Shown: positions 1 to 13,697 of the stretch, in pieces
How the letters are laid out: the number at the start of each line of letters is the position of its first letter
Position numbering within the stretch: the first letter of the stretch is position 1
Origin: Cornus controversa
Taxonomy: Eukaryota > Streptophyta > Magnoliopsida > Cornales > Cornaceae
Direction of reading: 5' to 3'
DNA length: 64,000 nt
Assembly (NCBI GenBank): GCA_026545225.1
Contig: CM048850.1
Location: forward strand, 5,832,001 to 5,896,000
The notes under the pieces: model-generated
Databases searched by the model: none
Told to the model about the DNA's origin: nothing
Seen by the model: only the letters and a program-made list of their open reading frames with translations
Translations under genes and position numbers: made by a program

Positions 1-104
1 CAAAGTACTTTAAAAGTGTGGAAAGTGAAAAAAATGAGATTAAAAAATGTGAATAAACATTTTTATAAATTTTTTGTGCAAAAGCATCTTTCATATATGG
101 GTAA

Positions 105-309
105 GAGTTCCTAAAAAAACTGGGAAGAAAAAACATCAGAAAATGTTGGTTTTTGGTGTGTGGAAAAGTACTTTAAATTTGTGGAAAAATACTTTAAATG
201 TATGGAAACTACTTTAAAAGTGTAGAAAGTGAGAAAAAATGAGTCTAAAAAATGTGAATTTAAATTTTTATGATTTTTTTGTGCAAATACATCTTTCAAA
301 TATGCTTAA
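105..309 (+). repeat. Representative A subunit (205 bp) of the satellite
   Basis: The A subunit starts at GAGTTCCTAAA, continues with a CTGGGAAGAAAAAACAT-type block, and then carries four tandem variants of a roughly 20 bp motif built on GTGTGGAAAAGTACTTTAAA. It ends in an AT-rich block closing with AATATGCTTAA. Length is 204-205 bp wherever it is complete. It exceeds the B subunit by about 40 bp, which is two of the 20 bp motifs. Confidence 0.9.
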
Positions 310-474
310 GAGTTCCTAAAAAAATTCAAAAGTAAAAAAAAAAGAAAAATTATTTGTTTTAAGTGTGTGGAAAGTACTTTAAAAGTGTTTAAAGTGCAAA
401 AGAATGAGACTAAAAAATGTGAATATAAATTTTTATAAATTTTTTGTGCAAAAACATCTCTCATATATGGGTAA
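310..474 (+). repeat. Representative B subunit (165 bp) of the satellite
   Basis: The B subunit follows A directly and starts with the same anchor. Its second block is ATTCAAAAGTAAAAAAAAAAG rather than the CTGGGAAG type. It has only about one and a half copies of the 20 bp GTGTGGAAAGTACTTTAAA motif, and it ends in ATATATGGGTAA rather than AATATGCTTAA. A and B alternate strictly, so the dimer of about 370 bp is the basic period and A and B are diverged relatives. Confidence 0.88.
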
Positions 475-843
475 GAGTTCCTAAAAAAATAGGGAAGAAA
501 AAACATAAGAAAATGTTGGTTTTAGGTGTGTGGAAAAGTACTTTAAATTTGTGGAAAAATACTTTAAATGTGTGGAAACTACTTTAAAAGTGTGGAAAGT
601 GAGAAAAAAATGAGTCTAAAAATGTGAATTTAAATTTTTATGATTTTTTTGTACAAATACATCCTTCAAATATGCTTAAGACTTCCTAAAAAAATTCAAA
701 AGTAAAAAAAAAGAAAAATTATTTGTTTTAAGTGTGTGGAAAGTACTTTAAAAGTGTTTATAGTGCCAAAAAATGAGACTAAAAAATGTGAATATAAATT
801 TTTATAAATTTTTTGTGCAGAAACATCTTTCATATATGGGTAA

Positions 844-993
844 GAGTTCCTAAAAATATTGGAAGGAAAAAATATAAACAAATATTGGAAATTACTTTAA
901 AAGTGTGGAAAGTGAGAAAAAAATGAGGCTAAAAAATGTGAATTTAAATTTTTTTGATTTTTTTGTGCAAATACATCTTTCAAATATGCTTAA
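844..993 (+). repeat. Shortened A subunit (150 bp) that marks the HOR-1 register
   Basis: The third A position of each HOR-1 copy is only 150 bp. It lacks about 55 bp covering most of the 20 bp motifs: the text runs from CAAATATT straight to GGAAATTACTTTAAAAG. The same short form recurs at the same place in later copies (for example near 2635, 4426, 6218 and 8010), so the deletion came before amplification of the HOR and is a useful register marker. Confidence 0.85.
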
Positions 994-3900
994 GAGTACC
1001 CAAAAAAATTCAAAAGAAAAAGGAAAGAAAAATTATTTGTTTTAAGTGTGTGGAAAGTACTTTAAAAGTGTGGAAAGTTAAAAAAACATGAGACTAAAAA
1101 ATGTGAATATAAATTTTTATGAATTTTTTGTGCAAAAACATCTTTCATATATGGGTAAGAGTTCCTAAAAATATTGGGAAGAAAAAATATAAGAAAATAT
1201 TTGTTTTAGGTGTGGGAAAAGTACTTTAAATTTGTGAAAAAATACTTTAAATGTGTGGAAACTACTTTAAAAGTGTGGAAAGTGAGAAAAAATGAGTCTA
1301 AAAAATGTGAATTTAAATTTTTATGATTTTTTTGTGCAAATACATCTTTCAAATATGCTTAAGAGTTCCTAAAAAAATTCAAAAGTAAAAAAAAAAGAAA
1401 AATTATTTGTTTTAAGTGTGTGCAAAGTACTTTAAAAGTGTTTAAAGTGCAAAAAAATGAGACTAAAAAATGTGAATATAAATTTTTATAAATTTTTTGT
1501 GCAAAAACATCTTTCATATATGGTAAGAGTTCCTAAAAAAATTGGGAAGAAAAAACATCAGAAAATGTTGGTTTTTGGTGTGTGGAAAAGTACTTTAAAT
1601 TTGTGGAAAAATACTTTAAATGTATGGAAACTACTTTAAAAGTGTAGAAAGTGAGAAAAAATGAGTCTAAAAAATGTGAATTTAAATTTTTATGATTTTT
1701 TTGTACAAATACATCTTTCAAATATGCTTAAGAGTTCCTAAAAATATTCAAAAGAGAAAAAACAAGAAAAATTATTTGTTTTAAGAGTGGGCAAAGTACT
1801 TTAAAAGTGTGGAAAGTGAAAAAAATGAGATTAAAAAATGTGAATAAACATTTTTATAAATTTTTTGTGCAAAAGCATCTTTCATATATGGGTAAGAGTT
1901 CCTAAAAAAACTGGGAAGAAAAAACATCAGAAAATGTTGGTTTTTGGTGTGTGGAAAAGTACTTTAAATTTGTGGAAAAATACTTTAAATGTATGGAAAC
2001 TACTTTAAAAGTGTAGAAAGTGAGAAAAAATGAGTCTAAAAAATGTGAATTTAAATTTTTATGATTTTTTTGTGCAAATACATCTTTCAAATATGCTTAA
2101 GAGTTCCTAAAAAAATTCAAAAGTAAAAAAAAAAGAAAAATTATTTGTTTTAAGTGTGTGGAAAGTACTTTAAAAGTGTTTAAAGTGCAAAAGAATGAGA
2201 CTAAAAAATGTGAATATAAATTTTTATAAATTTTTTGTGCAAAAACATCTCTCATATATGGGTAAGAGTTCCTAAAAAAATAGGGAAGAAAAAACATAAG
2301 AAAATGTTGGTTTTAGGTGTGTGGAAAAGTACTTTAAATTTGTGGAAAAATACTTTAAATGTGTGGAAACTACTTTAAAAGTGTGGAAAGTGAGAAAAAA
2401 ATGAGTCTAAAAATGTGAATTTAAATTTTTATGATTTTTTTGTACAAATACATCCTTCAAATATGCTTAAGACTTCCTAAAAAAATTCAAAAGTAAAAAA
2501 AAAGAAAAATTATTTGTTTTAAGTGTGTGGAAAGTACTTTAAAAGTGTTTATAGTGCCAAAAAATGAGACTAAAAAATGTGAATATAAATTTTTATAAAT
2601 TTTTTGTGCAGAAACATCTTTCATATATGGGTAAGAGTTCCTAAAAATATTGGAAGGAAAAAATATAAACAAATATTGGAAATTACTTTAAAAGTGTGGA
2701 AAGTGAGAAAAAAATGAGGCTAAAAAATGTGAATTTAAATTTTTTTGATTTTTTTGTGCAAATACATCTTTCAAATATGCTTAAGAGTACCCAAAAAAAT
2801 TCAAAAGAAAAAAGAAAGAAAAATTATTTGTTTTAAGTGTGTGGAAAGTACTTTAAAAGTGTGGAAAGTTAAAAAAACATGAGACTAAAAAATGTGAATA
2901 TAAATTTTTATGAATTTTTTGTGCAAAAACATCTTTCATATATGGGTAAGAGTTCCTAAAAATATTGGGAAGAAAAAATATAAGAAAATATTTGTTTTAG
3001 GTGTGGGAAAAGTACTTTAAATTTGTGAAAAAATACTTTAAATGTGTGGAAACTACTTTAAAAGTGTGGAAAGTGAGAAAAAATGAGTCTAAAAAATGTG
3101 AATTTAAATTTTTATGATTTTTTTGTGCAAATACATCTTTCAAATATGCTTAAGAGTTCCTAAAAAAATTCAAAAGTAAAAAAAAAAGAAAAATTATTTG
3201 TTTTAAGTGTGTGCAAAGTACTTTAAAAGTGTTTAAAGTGCAAAAAAATGAGACTAAAAAATGTGAATATAAATTTTTATAAATTTTTTGTGCAAAAACA
3301 TCTTTCATATATGGTAAGAGTTCCTAAAAAAATTGGGAAGAAAAAACATCAGAAAATGTTGGTTTTTGGTGTGTGGAAAAGTACTTTAAATTTGTGGAAA
3401 AATACTTTAAATGTATGGAAACTACTTTAAAAGTGTAGAAAGTGAGAAAAAATGAGTCTAAAAAATGTGAATTTAAATTTTTATGATTTTTTTGTACAAA
3501 TACATCTTTCAAATATGCTTAAGAGTTCCTAAAAATATTCAAAAGAGAAAAAACAAGAAAAATTATTTGTTTTAAGAGTGGGCAAAGTACTTTAAAAGTG
3601 TGGAAAGTGAAAAAAATGAGATTAAAAAATGTGAATAAACATTTTTATAAATTTTTTGTGCAAAAGCATCTTTCATATATGGGTAAGAGTTCCTAAAAAA
3701 ACTGGGAAGAAAAAACATCAGAAAATGTTGGTTTTTGGTGTGTGGAAAAGTACTTTAAATTTGTGGAAAAATACTTTAAATGTATGGAAACTACTTTAAA
3801 AGTGTAGAAAGTGAGAAAAAATGAGTCTAAAAAATGTGAATTTAAATTTTTATGATTTTTTTGTGCAAATACATCTTTCAAATATGCTTAAGAGTTCCTA

Positions 3901-6900
3901 AAAAAATTCAAAAGTAAAAAAAAAAGAAAAATTATTTGTTTTAAGTGTGTGGAAAGTACTTTAAAAGTGTTTAAAGTGCAAAAGAATGAGACTAAAAAAT
4001 GTGAATATAAATTTTTATAAATTTTTTGTGCAAAAACATCTCTCATATATGGGTAAGAGTTCCTAAAAAAATAGGGAAGAAAAAACATAAGAAAATGTTG
4101 GTTTTAGGTGTGTGGAAAAGTACTTTAAATTTGTGGAAAAATACTTTAAATGTGTGGAAACTACTTTAAAAGTGTGGAAAGTGAGAAAAAAATGAGTCTA
4201 AAAATGTGAATTTAAATTTTTATGATTTTTTTGTACAAATACATCCTTCAAATATGCTTAAGACTTCCTAAAAAAATTCAAAAGTAAAAAAAAAGAAAAA
4301 TTATTTGTTTTAAGTGTGTGGAAAGTACTTTAAAAGTGTTTATAGTGCCAAAAAATGAGACTAAAAAATGTGAATATAAATTTTTATAAATTTTTTGTGC
4401 AGAAACATCTTTCATATATGGGTAAGAGTTCCTAAAAATATTGGAAGGAAAAAATATAAACAAATATTGGAAATTACTTTAAAAGTGTGGAAAGTGAGAA
4501 AAAAATGAGGCTAAAAAATGTGAATTTAAATTTTTTTGATTTTTTTGTGCAAATACATCTTTCAAATATGCTTAAGAGTACCCAAAAAAATTCAAAAGAA
4601 AAAAGAAAGAAAAATTATTTGTTTTAAGTGTGTGGAAAGTACTTTAAAAGTGTGGAAAGTTAAAAAAACATGAGACTAAAAAATGTGAATATAAATTTTT
4701 ATGAATTTTTTGTGCAAAAACATCTTTCATATATGGGTAAGAGTTCCTAAAAATATTGGGAAGAAAAAATATAAGAAAGTATTTGTTTTAGGTGTGGGAA
4801 AAGTACTTTAAATTTGTGAAAAAATACTTTAAATGTGTGGAAACTACTTTAAAAGTGTGGAAAGTGAGAAAAAATGAGTCTAAAAAATGTGAATTTAAAT
4901 TTTTATGATTTTTTTGTGCAAATACATCTTTCAAATATGCTTAAGAGTTCCTAAAAAAATTCAAAAGTAAAAAAAAAAGAAAAATTATTTGTTTTAAGTG
5001 TGTGCAAAGTACTTTAAAAGTGTTTAAAGTGCAAAAAAATGAGACTAAAAAATGTGAATATAAATTTTTATAAATTTTTTGTGCGAAAACATCTTTCATA
5101 TATGGGTAAGAGTTCCTAAAAAAATTGGGAAGAAAAAACATAAAAAAATGTTGGTTTTAGGTGTGTGGAAAAGTACTTTAAATTTGTGGAAAAATACTTT
5201 AAATGTGTGGAAACTACTTTAAAAGTGTGGAAAGTGAGAAAAAATGAGTCTAAAAAATGTGAATTTAAATTTTTATGATTTTTTTGTACAAATACATCTT
5301 TCAAATATGCTTAAGAGTTCCTAAAAATATTCAAAAGAGAAAAAACAAGAAAAATTATTTGTTTTAAGAGTGGGCAAAGTACTTTAAAAGTGTGGAAAGT
5401 GAAAAAAATGAGATTAAAAAATGTGAATAAACATTTTTATAAATTTTTTGTGCAAAAGCATCTTTCATATATGGGTAAGAGTTCCTAAAAAAACTGGGAA
5501 GAAAAAACATCAGAAAATGTTGGTTTTTGGTGTGTGGAAAAGTACTTTAAATTTGTGGAAAAATACTTTAAATGTGTGGAAACTACTTTAAAAGTGTAGA
5601 AAGTGAGAAAAAATGAGTCTAAAAAATGTGAATTTAAATTGTTATGATTTTTTTGTGCAAATACATCTTTCAAATATGCTTAAGAGTTCCTAAAAAAATT
5701 CAAAAGTAAAAAAAAAAGAAAAATTATTTGTTTTAAGTGTGTGGAAAGTACTTTAAAAGTGTTTAAAGTGCAAAAGAATGAGACTAAAAAATGTGAATAT
5801 AAATTTTTATAAATTTTTTGTGCAAAAACATCTCTCATATATGGGTAAGAGTTCCTAAAAAAATAGGGAAGAAAAAACATAAGAAAATGTTGGTTTTAGG
5901 TGTGTGGAAAAGTACTTTAAATTTGTGGAAAAATACTTTAAATGTGTGGAAACTACTTTAAAAGTGTGGAAAGTGAGAAAAAAATGAGTCTAAAAATGTG
6001 AATTTAAATTTTTATGATTTTTTTGTACAAATACATCCTTCAAATATGCTTAAGACTTCCTAAAAAAATTCAAAAGTAAAAAAAAAGAAAAATTATTTGT
6101 TTTAAGTGTGTGGAAAGTACTTTAAAAGTGTTTATAGTGCCAAAAAATGAGACTAAAAAATGTGAATATAAATTTTTATAAATTTTTTGTGCAGAAACAT
6201 CTTTCATATATGGGTAAGAGTTCCTAAAAATATTGGAAGGAAAAAATATAAACAAATATTGGAAACTACTTTAAAAGTGTGGAAAGTGAGAAAAAAATGA
6301 GGCTAAAAAATGTGAATTTAAATTTTTTTGATTTTTTTGTGCAAATACATCTTTCAAATATGCTTAAGAGTACCTAAAAAAATTCAAAAGAAAAAAGAAA
6401 GAAAAATTATTTGTTTTAAGTGTGTGGAAAGTACTTTAAAAGTGTGGAAAGTTAAAAAAACATGAGACTAAAAAATGTGAATATAAATTTTTATGAATTT
6501 TTTGTGCAAAAACATCTTTCATATATGGGTAAGAGTTCCTAAAAATATTGGGAAGAAAAAATATAAGAAAATATTTGTTTTAGGTGTGGGAAAAGTACTT
6601 TAAATTTGTGAAAAAATACTTTAAATGTGTGGAAACTACTTTAAAAGTGTGGAAAGTGAGAAAAAATGAGTCTAAAAAATGTGAATTTAAATTTTTATGA
6701 TTTTTTTGTGCAAATACATCTTTCAAATATGCTTAAGAGTTCCTAAAAAAATTCAAAAGTAAAAAAAAAAGAAAAATTATTTGTTTTAAGTGTGTGCAAA
6801 GTACTTTAAAAGTGTTTAAAGTGCAAAAAAATGAGACTAAAAAATGTGAATATAAATTTTTATAAATTTTTTGTGCAAAAACATCTTTCATATATGGTAA

Positions 6901-9900
6901 GAGTTCCTAAAAAAATTGGGAAGAAAAAACATCAGAAAATGTTGGTTTTTGGTGTGTGGAAAAGTACTTTAAATTTGTGGAAAAATACTTTAAATGTATG
7001 GAAACTACTTTAAAAGTGTAGAAAGTGAGAAAAAATGAGTCTAAAAAATGTGAATTTAAATTTTTATGATTTTTTTGTACAAATACATCTTTCAAATATG
7101 CTTAAGAGTTCCTAAAAATATTCAAAAGAGAAAAAACAAGAAAAATTATTTGTTTTAAGAGTGGGCAAAGTACTTTAAAAGTGTGGAAAGTGAAAAAAAT
7201 GAGATTAAAAAATGTGAATAAACATTTTTATAAATTTTTTGTGCAAAAGCATCTTTCATATATGGGTAAGAGTTCCTAAAAAAACTGGGAAGAAAAAACA
7301 TCAGAAAATGTTGGTTTTTGGTGTGTGGAAAAGTACTTTAAATTTGTGGAAAAATACTTTAAATGTATGGAAACTACTTTAAAAGTGTAGAAAGTGAGAA
7401 AAAATGAGTCTAAAAAATGTGAATTTAAATTTTTATGATTTTTTTGTGCAAATACATCTTTCAAATATGCTTAAGAGTTCCTAAAAAAATTCAAAAGTAA
7501 AAAAAAAAGAAAAATTATTTGTTTTAAGTGTGTGGAAAGTACTTTAAAAGTGTTTAAAGTGCAAAAGAATGAGACTAAAAAATGTGAATATAAATTTTTA
7601 TAAATTTTTTGTGCAAAAACATCTCTCATATATGGGTAAGAGTTCCTAAAAAAATAGGGAAGAAAAAACATAAGAAAATGTTGGTTTTAGGTGTGTGGAA
7701 AAGTACTTTAAATTTGTGGAAAAATACTTTAAATGTGTGGAAACTACTTTAAAAGTGTGGAAAGTGAGAAAAAAATGAGTCTAAAAATGTGAATTTAAAT
7801 TTTTATGATTTTTTTGTACAAATACATCCTTCAAATATGCTTAAGACTTCCTAAAAAAATTCAAAAGTAAAAAAAAAGAAAAATTATTTGTTTTAAGTGT
7901 GTGGAAAGTACTTTAAAAGTGTTTATAGTGCCAAAAAATGAGACTAAAAAATGTGAATATAAATTTTTATAAATTTTTTGTGCAGAAACATCTTTCATAT
8001 ATGGGTAAGAGTTCCTAAAAATATTGGAAGGAAAAAATATAAACAAATATTGGAAATTACTTTAAAAGTGTGGAAAGTGAGAAAAAAATGAGGCTAAAAA
8101 ATGTGAATTTAAATTTTTTTGATTTTTTTGTGCAAATACATCTTTCAAATATGCTTAAGAGTACCCAAAAAAATTCAAAAGAAAAAAGAAAGAAAAATTA
8201 TTTGTTTTAAGTGTGTGGAAAGTACTTTAAAAGTGTGGAAAGTTAAAAAAACATGAGACTAAAAAATGTGAATATAAATTTTTATGAATTTTTTGTGCAA
8301 AAACATCTTTCATATATGGGTAAGAGTTCCTAAAAATATTGGGAAGAAAAAATATAAGAAAGTATTTGTTTTAGGTGTGGGAAAAGTACTTTAAATTTGT
8401 GAAAAAATACTTTAAATGTGTGGAAACTACTTTAAAAGTGTGGAAAGTGAGAAAAAATGAGTCTAAAAAATGTGAATTTAAATTTTTATGATTTTTTTGT
8501 GCAAATACATCTTTCAAATATGCTTAAGAGTTCCTAAAAAAATTCAAAAGTAAAAAAAAAAGAAAAATTATTTGTTTTAAGTGTGTGCAAAGTACTTTAA
8601 AAGTGTTTAAAGTGCAAAAAAATGAGACTAAAAAATGTGAATATAAATTTTTATAAATTTTTTGTGCGAAAACATCTTTCATATATGGGTAAGAGTTCCT
8701 AAAAAAATTGGGAAGAAAAAACATAAAAAAATGTTGGTTTTAGGTGTGTGGAAAAGTACTTTAAATTTGTGGAAAAATACTTTAAATGTGTGGAAACTAC
8801 TTTAAAAGTGTGGAAAGTGAGAAAAAATGAGTCTAAAAAATGTGAATTTAAATTTTTATGATTTTTTTGTACAAATACATCTTTCAAATATGCTTAAGAG
8901 TTCCTAAAAATATTCAAAAGAGAAAAAACAAGAAAAATTATTTGTTTTAAGAGTGGGCAAAGTACTTTAAAAGTGTGGAAAGTGAAAAAAATGAGATTAA
9001 AAAATGTGAATAAACATTTTTATAAATTTTTTGTGCAAAAGCATCTTTCATATATGGGTAAGAGTTCCTAAAAAAACTGGGAAGAAAAAACATCAGAAAA
9101 TGTTGGTTTTTGGTGTGTGGAAAAGTACTTTAAATTTGTGGAAAAATACTTTAAATGTGTGGAAACTACTTTAAAAGTGTAGAAAGTGAGAAAAAATGAG
9201 TCTAAAAAATGTGAATTTAAATTGTTATGATTTTTTTGTGCAAATACATCTTTCAAATATGCTTAAGAGTTCCTAAAAAAATTCAAAAGTAAAAAAAAAA
9301 GAAAAATTATTTGTTTTAAGTGTGTGGAAAGTACTTTAAAAGTGTTTAAAGTGCAAAAGAATGAGACTAAAAAATGTGAATATAAATTTTTATAAATTTT
9401 TTGTGCAAAAACATCTCTCATATATGGGTAAGAGTTCCTAAAAAAATAGGGAAGAAAAAACATAAGAAAATGTTGGTTTTAGGTGTGTGGAAAAGTACTT
9501 TAAATTTGTGGAAAAATACTTTAAATGTGTGGAAACTACTTTAAAAGTGTGGAAAGTGAGAAAAAAATGAGTCTAAAAATGTGAATTTAAATTTTTATGA
9601 TTTTTTTGTACAAATACATCCTTCAAATATGCTTAAGACTTCCTAAAAAAATTCAAAAGTAAAAAAAAAGAAAAATTATTTGTTTTAAGTGTGTGGAAAG
9701 TACTTTAAAAGTGTTTATAGTGCCAAAAAATGAGACTAAAAAATGTGAATATAAATTTTTATAAATTTTTTGTGCAGAAACATCTTTCATATATGGGTAA
9801 GAGTTCCTAAAAATATTGGAAGGAAAAAATATAAACAAATATTGGAAACTACTTTAAAAGTGTGGAAAGTGAGAAAAAAATGAGGCTAAAAAATGTGAAT

Positions 9901-12645
9901 TTAAATTTTTTTGATTTTTTTGTGCAAATACATCTTTCAAATATGCTTAAGAGTACCTAAAAAAATTCAAAAGAAAAAAGAAAGAAAAATTATTTGTTTT
10001 AAGTGTGTGGAAAGTACTTTAAAAGTGTGGAAAGTTAAAAAAACATGAGACTAAAAAATGTGAATATAAATTTTTATGAATTTTTTGTGCAAAAACATCT
10101 TTCATATATGGGTAAGAGTTCCTAAAAATATTGGGAAGAAAAAATATAAGAAAATATTTGTTTTAGGTGTGGGAAAAGTACTTTAAATTTGTGAAAAAAT
10201 ACTTTAAATGTGTGGAAACTACTTTAAAAGTGTGGAAAGTGAGAAAAAATGAGTCTAAAAAATGTGAATTTAAATTTTTATGATTTTTTTGTGCAAATAC
10301 ATCTTTCAAATATGCTTAAGAGTTCCTAAAAAAATTCAAAAGTAAAAAAAAAAGAAAAATTATTTGTTTTAAGTGTGTGCAAAGTACTTTAAAAGTGTTT
10401 AAAGTGCAAAAAAATGAGACTAAAAAATGTGAATATAAATTTTTATAAATTTTTTGTGCAAAAACATCTTTCATATATGGGTAAGAGTTCCTAAAAAAAT
10501 TGGGAAGAAAAAACATAAGAAAATGTTGGTTTTAGGTGTGTGGAAAAGTACTTTAAATTTGTGGAAAAATACTTTAAATGTGTGGAAACTACTTTAAAAG
10601 TGTGGAAAGTGAGAAAAAATGAGTCTAAAAAATGTGAATTTAAATTTTTATGATTTTTTTGTACAAATACATCTTTCAAATATGCTTAAGAGTTCCTAAA
10701 AATATTCAAAAGAGAAAAAACAAGAAAAATTATTTGTTTTAAGAGTGGGCAAAGTACTTTAAAAGTGTGGAAAGTTAAAAAAATGAGATTAAAAAATGTG
10801 AATAAACATTTTTATAAATTTTTTGTGCAAAAGCATCTTTCATATATGGGTAAGAGTTCCTAAAAAAACTGGGAAGAAAAAACATCAGAAAATGTTGGTT
10901 TTTGGTGTGTGGAAAAGTACTTTAAATTTGTGGAAAAATACTTTAAATGTGTGGAAACTACTTTAAAAGTGTAGAAAGTGAGAAAAAATGAGTCTAAAAA
11001 ATGTGAATTTAAATTGTTATGATTTTTTTGTGCAAATACATCTTTCAAATATGCTTAAGAGTTCCTAAAAAAATTCAAAAGTAAAAAAAAAAGAAAAATT
11101 ATTTGTTTTAAGTGTGTGGAAAGTACTTTAAAAGTGTTTAAAGTGCAAAAGAATGAGACTAAAAAATGTGAATATAAATTTTTATAAATTTTTTGTGCAA
11201 AAACATCTCTCATATATGGGTAAGAGTTCCTAAAAAAATAGGGAAGAAAAAACATAAGAAAATGTTGGTTTTAGGTGTGTGGAAAAGTACTTTAAATTTG
11301 TGGAAAAATACTTTAAATGTGTGGAAACTACTTTAAAAGTGTGGAAAGTGAGAAAAAAATGAGTCTAAAAATGTGAATTTAAATTTTTATGATTTTTTTG
11401 TACAAATACATCCTTCAAATATGCTTAAGACTTCCTAAAAAAATTCAAAAGTAAAAAAAAAGAAAAATTATTTGTTTTAAGTGTGTGGAAAGTACTTTAA
11501 AAGTGTTTATAGTGCCAAAAAATGAGACTAAAAAATGTGAATATAAATTTTTATAAATTTTTTGTGCAGAAACATCTTTCATATATGGGTAAGAGTTCCT
11601 AAAAATATTGGAAGGAAAAAATATAAACAAATATTGGAAATTACTTTAAAAGTGTGGAAAGTGAGAAAAAAATGAGGCTAAAAAATGTGAATTTAAATTT
11701 TTTTGATTTTTTTGTGCAAATACATCTTTCAAATATGCTTAAGAGTACCCAAAAAAATTCAAAAGAAAAAAGAAAGAAAAATTATTTGTTTTAAGTGTGT
11801 GGAAAGTACTTTAAAAGTGTGGAAAGTTAAAAAAACATGAGACTAAAAAATGTGAATATAAATTTTTATGAATTTTTTGTGCAAAAACATCTTTCATATA
11901 TGGGTAAGAGTTCCTAAAAATATTGGGAAGAAAAAATATAAGAAAGTATTTGTTTTAGGTGTGGGAAAAGTACTTTAAATTTGTGAAAAAATACTTTAAA
12001 TGTGTGGAAACTACTTTAAAAGTGTGGAAAGTGAGAAAAAATGAGTCTAAAAAATGTGAATTTAAATTTTTATGATTTTTTTCTGCAAATACATCTTTCA
12101 AATATGCTTAAGAGTTCCTAAAAAAATTCAAAAGTAAAAAAAAAAGAAAAATTATTTGTTTTAAGTGTGTGCAAAGTACTTTAAAAGTGTTTAAAGTGCA
12201 AAAAAATGAGACTAAAAAATGTGAATATAAATTTTTATAAATTTTTTGTGCAAAAACATCTTTCATATATGGGTAAGAGTTCCTAAAAAAATTGGGAAGA
12301 AAAAACATAAGAAAATGTTGGTTTTAGGTGTGTGGAAAAGTACTTTAAATTTATGGAAAAATACTTTAAATGTGTGGAAACTACTTTAAAAGTGTGGAAA
12401 GTGAGAAAAAATGAGTCTAAAAAATGTGAATTTAAATTTTTATGATTTTTTTGTACAAATACATCTTTCAAATATGCTTAAGAGTTCCTAAAAATATTCA
12501 AAAGAGAAAAAACAAGAAAAATTATTTGTTTTAAGAGTGGGCAAAGTACTTTAAAAGTGTGGAAAGTGAAAAAAATGAGATTAAAAAATGTGAATAAACA
12601 TTTTTATAAATTTTTTGTGCAAAAGCATCTTTCATATATGGGTAA

Positions 12646-13697
12646 GAGTTCCTAAAAAAACTGGGAAGAAAAAACATCAGAAAATGTTGGTTTTTGGTGT
12701 GTGGAAAAGTACTTTAAATTTGTGGAAAAATACTTTAAATGTGTGGAAACTACTTTAAAAGTGTAGAAAGTGAGAAAAAATGAGTCTAAAAAATGTGAAT
12801 TTAAATTTTTATGATTTTTTTGTGCAAATACATCTTTCAAATATGCTTAAGAGTTCCTAAAAAAATTCAAAAGTAAAAAAAAAAGAAAAATTATTTGTTT
12901 TAAGTGTGTGGAAAGTACTTTAAAAGTGTTTAAAGTGCAAAAGAATGAGACTAAAAAATGTGAATATAAATTTTTATAAATTTTTTGTGCAAAAACATCT
13001 CTCATATATGGGTAAGAGTTCCTAAAAAAATAGGGAAGAAAAAACATAAGAAAATGTTGGTTTTAGGTGTGTGGAAAAGTACTTTAAATTTGTGGAAAAA
13101 TACTTTAAATGTGTGGAAACTACTTTAAAAGTGTGGAAAGTGAGAAAAAAATGAGTCTAAAAATGTGAATTTAAATTTTTATGATTTTTTTGTAAAAATA
13201 CATCCTTCAAATATGCTTAAGACTTCCTAAAAAAATTCAAAAGTAAAAAAAAATAAAAATTATTTGTTTTAAGTGTGTGGAAAGTACTTTAAAAGTGTTT
13301 ATAGTGCCAAAAAATGAGACTAAAAAATGTGAATATAAATTTTTATAAATTTTTTGTGCAGAAACATCTTTCATATATGCGTAAGAGTTCCTAAAAATAT
13401 TGGAAGGAAAAAATATAAACAAATATTGGAAATTACTTTAAAAGTGTGGAAAGTGAAAAAAAATGAGGCTAAAAAATGTGAATTTAAATTTTTTTGATTT
13501 TTTTGTGCAAATACATCTTTCAAATATGCTTAAGAGTTCCTAAAAAAATTCAAAAGAGAAAAAACAAGAAAAACTATTTGTTTTAAGAGTGGGCAAAGTA
13601 CTTTAAAAGTGTGGAAAGTGAAAAAAATGAGATTAAAAAATGTGAATAAACATTTTTATAAATTTTTTGTGCAAAAGCATCTTTCATATATGGGTAA
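12646..13697 (+). repeat. HOR-1 copy with internal deletion of four subunits
   Basis: This copy is about 1,052 bp instead of 1,792. It runs A1, B1, A2, B2, short A3 and then goes directly into the B5-type subunit (AAAGAGAAAAAACAAG followed by AAGAGTGGGCAAAG). B3, A4, B4 and A5 are missing, about 740 bp or two dimers. The join preserves the A-B alternation, as expected of unequal exchange or slippage between homologous B subunits. Confidence 0.8.
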
